Source of the DNA: Methanocalculus sp.
GTDB taxonomy: Archaea > Halobacteriota > Methanomicrobia > Methanomicrobiales > Methanocorpusculaceae
Assembly (NCBI RefSeq): GCF_029762515.1
Contig: NZ_JARVGN010000123.1
Coordinates: 1-5,514 of the forward strand
Length of the DNA stretch: 5,514 nt
Direction of reading: 5' to 3'
The position numbers and the translations under genes are program-made. Positions 4,825 through 5,514 of this stretch are shown here, piece after piece; the stretch's first letter is position 1, and every line of letters starts with the position of its first letter. Under the pieces are notes generated by a model. It made no database searches, was not told the DNA's origin, and saw only the letters and a program-made list of their open reading frames with translations.

Positions 4825-5514
4825 TTCAATTATCATTGCAGGCATCCTTATCTGCATTGCAGGGGCTCTGCTGTTGTTTGTTCCGGGCCCTGAGAGGCCG
4901 GTTGTAACCTTCGTCTATATCGGGGAGAAAGGAGATTTCGGGTACCTCGATTCCGCATACCTTGGGCTGATCCGGGCACGTGATGACATTGATTTCATCT
5001 CACGTGAGATACTCTGGGATGGATCTTTTAGGCAGGATCCGGTGATCGGCGAGGAGGGAAAGAGGGCGGATCTGGTGCTGATTCTCGGAGATCTGATGGG
5101 CGGGTATGCAGAGAGCGTTGCAGAGAAGTATCCGGAGACGCCGATCGTCGTCATCGATGCGGGATCTGTTCGGGGGGACGCCATCCGTTCGGTCTCCTTC
5201 TCAATGTACGGGGCAAGCTATCTTGCCGGGGTGCTTGCAGCAAACCAGACAAAGACCAATAAGATCGGTGTGATCGCTGCGAAGGATGCCCCGGTTATAA
5301 GCTCCTTCACCGACGGGTTTATGGATGGAGTATATAGCATGAATCCTGATGCAGAGGTATCAATCATCTATCTGGCCGATGACGACAGCGGTTTTACGAT
5401 GCCGGATGAAGCAGGGGATCTTGCCCGCAGTATGTATTCAGAGGGAACCGATCTGATCTTCACGGTTGCCGGGGGGTCCGGGCCGGGGGCGATCACTGCC
5501 GCAAAAGACCTGCC
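4808..5514 (+). CDS. BMP/PnrA-family substrate-binding protein (3' end outside window)
   Basis: The frame from the ATG at 4808 stays open to the window edge (235 residues). A hydrophobic segment at residues 7-25 without a lipobox cysteine gives a signal peptide or membrane anchor. The rest resembles the BMP family (Bmp/Med/PnrA, PF02608), which binds nucleosides and related compounds. Seen here are a first strand VVTFVYIG (32-39) followed by GDFGYLDSAYLGL (42-54) at the place of the family's first ligand loop; SFSMYGASYLAGVLAA (130-145), the family's most recognisable block; KIGVIAAKDAP...SFTDGFMDG; and DLIFTVAGGSGPGAITAAKDL at the edge. Most BMP proteins are lipoproteins that feed an ABC importer; no permease or ATPase is in view. 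The start overlaps the peptidase gene by 17 bases, so the two are probably one operon with coupled translation. The unseen C-terminus may carry another domain, as in the upstream gene, so complete length cannot be judged. Confidence 0.8.
   Translation, partial: MKRVYSSIIIAGILICIAGALLLFVPGPERPVVTFVYIGEKGDFGYLDSAYLGLIRARDDIDFISREILWDGSFRQDPVIGEEGKRADLVLILGDLMGGYAESVAEKYPETPIVVIDAGSVRGDAIRSVSFSMYGASYLAGVLAANQTKTNKIGVIAAKDAPVISSFTDGFMDGVYSMNPDAEVSIIYLADDDSGFTMPDEAGDLARSMYSEGTDLIFTVAGGSGPGAITAAKDL

Noticed and set aside
4915..5184. An 89-codon minus-strand open frame
   Set aside because: It is antisense to the BMP-family protein, whose family blocks are clear on the plus strand.
1..5514. CRISPR array, insertion sequence or terminal repeats
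   Set aside because: No regularly spaced repeats, transposase-like frame or long terminal inverted repeats were found by eye on either strand.

Overview
The window looks like a piece of a methanogenic archaeal chromosome, most probably from the Methanomicrobiales or a close relative. The archaeal signs are a tRNA gene without an encoded CCA end, TATA-like boxes about 27-30 bases before several starts, an anti-Shine-Dalgarno match (GAGGTGA) before one small gene, and several exported proteins with NxS/T sequons. The methanogen assignment is inferred from the style of the proteins (N-terminal zinc-ribbon protein, substrate-binding protein fused to a C13 peptidase) and was not tested by any search.

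Layout: (1) Bases 1-392, minus strand: the N-terminal 130 codons of a cysteine-rich zinc-ribbon protein, cut by the window edge. (2) Bases 393-646: a non-coding stretch with a perfect 8-bp palindrome. (3) Bases 647-844, plus strand: a small DUF2281/VapB-like antitoxin. Its expected overlapping toxin is reduced to a 12-codon stub that runs into the 3' end of a tRNA(CAU) gene (849-922, minus). (4) Bases 1036-2592, minus strand: two exported proteins of unknown function, one soluble, helical and rich in sequons, the other a lipoprotein. (5) A 165-bp divergent promoter region with a GNRA-type hairpin, a pair of 9-bp direct repeats and a TATA box. (6) Bases 2758-5514, plus strand: two translationally overlapping genes. 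The first encodes a membrane-anchored type I periplasmic-binding domain fused to a C13 (legumain/GPI8-type) cysteine peptidase. The second, truncated by the window edge, encodes a BMP/PnrA-type binding protein.

The most interesting part is region 6. One polypeptide seems to combine an extracytoplasmic small-molecule sensor of the branched-chain amino-acid-binding type with a caspase-clan protease domain. That domain keeps the His/Cys dyad, the NYRHQAD motif and the exact 42-residue dyad spacing of the eukaryotic GPI transamidase subunit. A second, unrelated binding protein is coupled to it by a 17-base overlap, and no transporter permease or ATPase is visible. I infer a ligand-controlled surface protease or transamidase module rather than a nutrient importer. 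The two minus-strand exported proteins share the divergent promoter region or lie just beyond it and could be envelope partners, but nothing in the sequence proves this.
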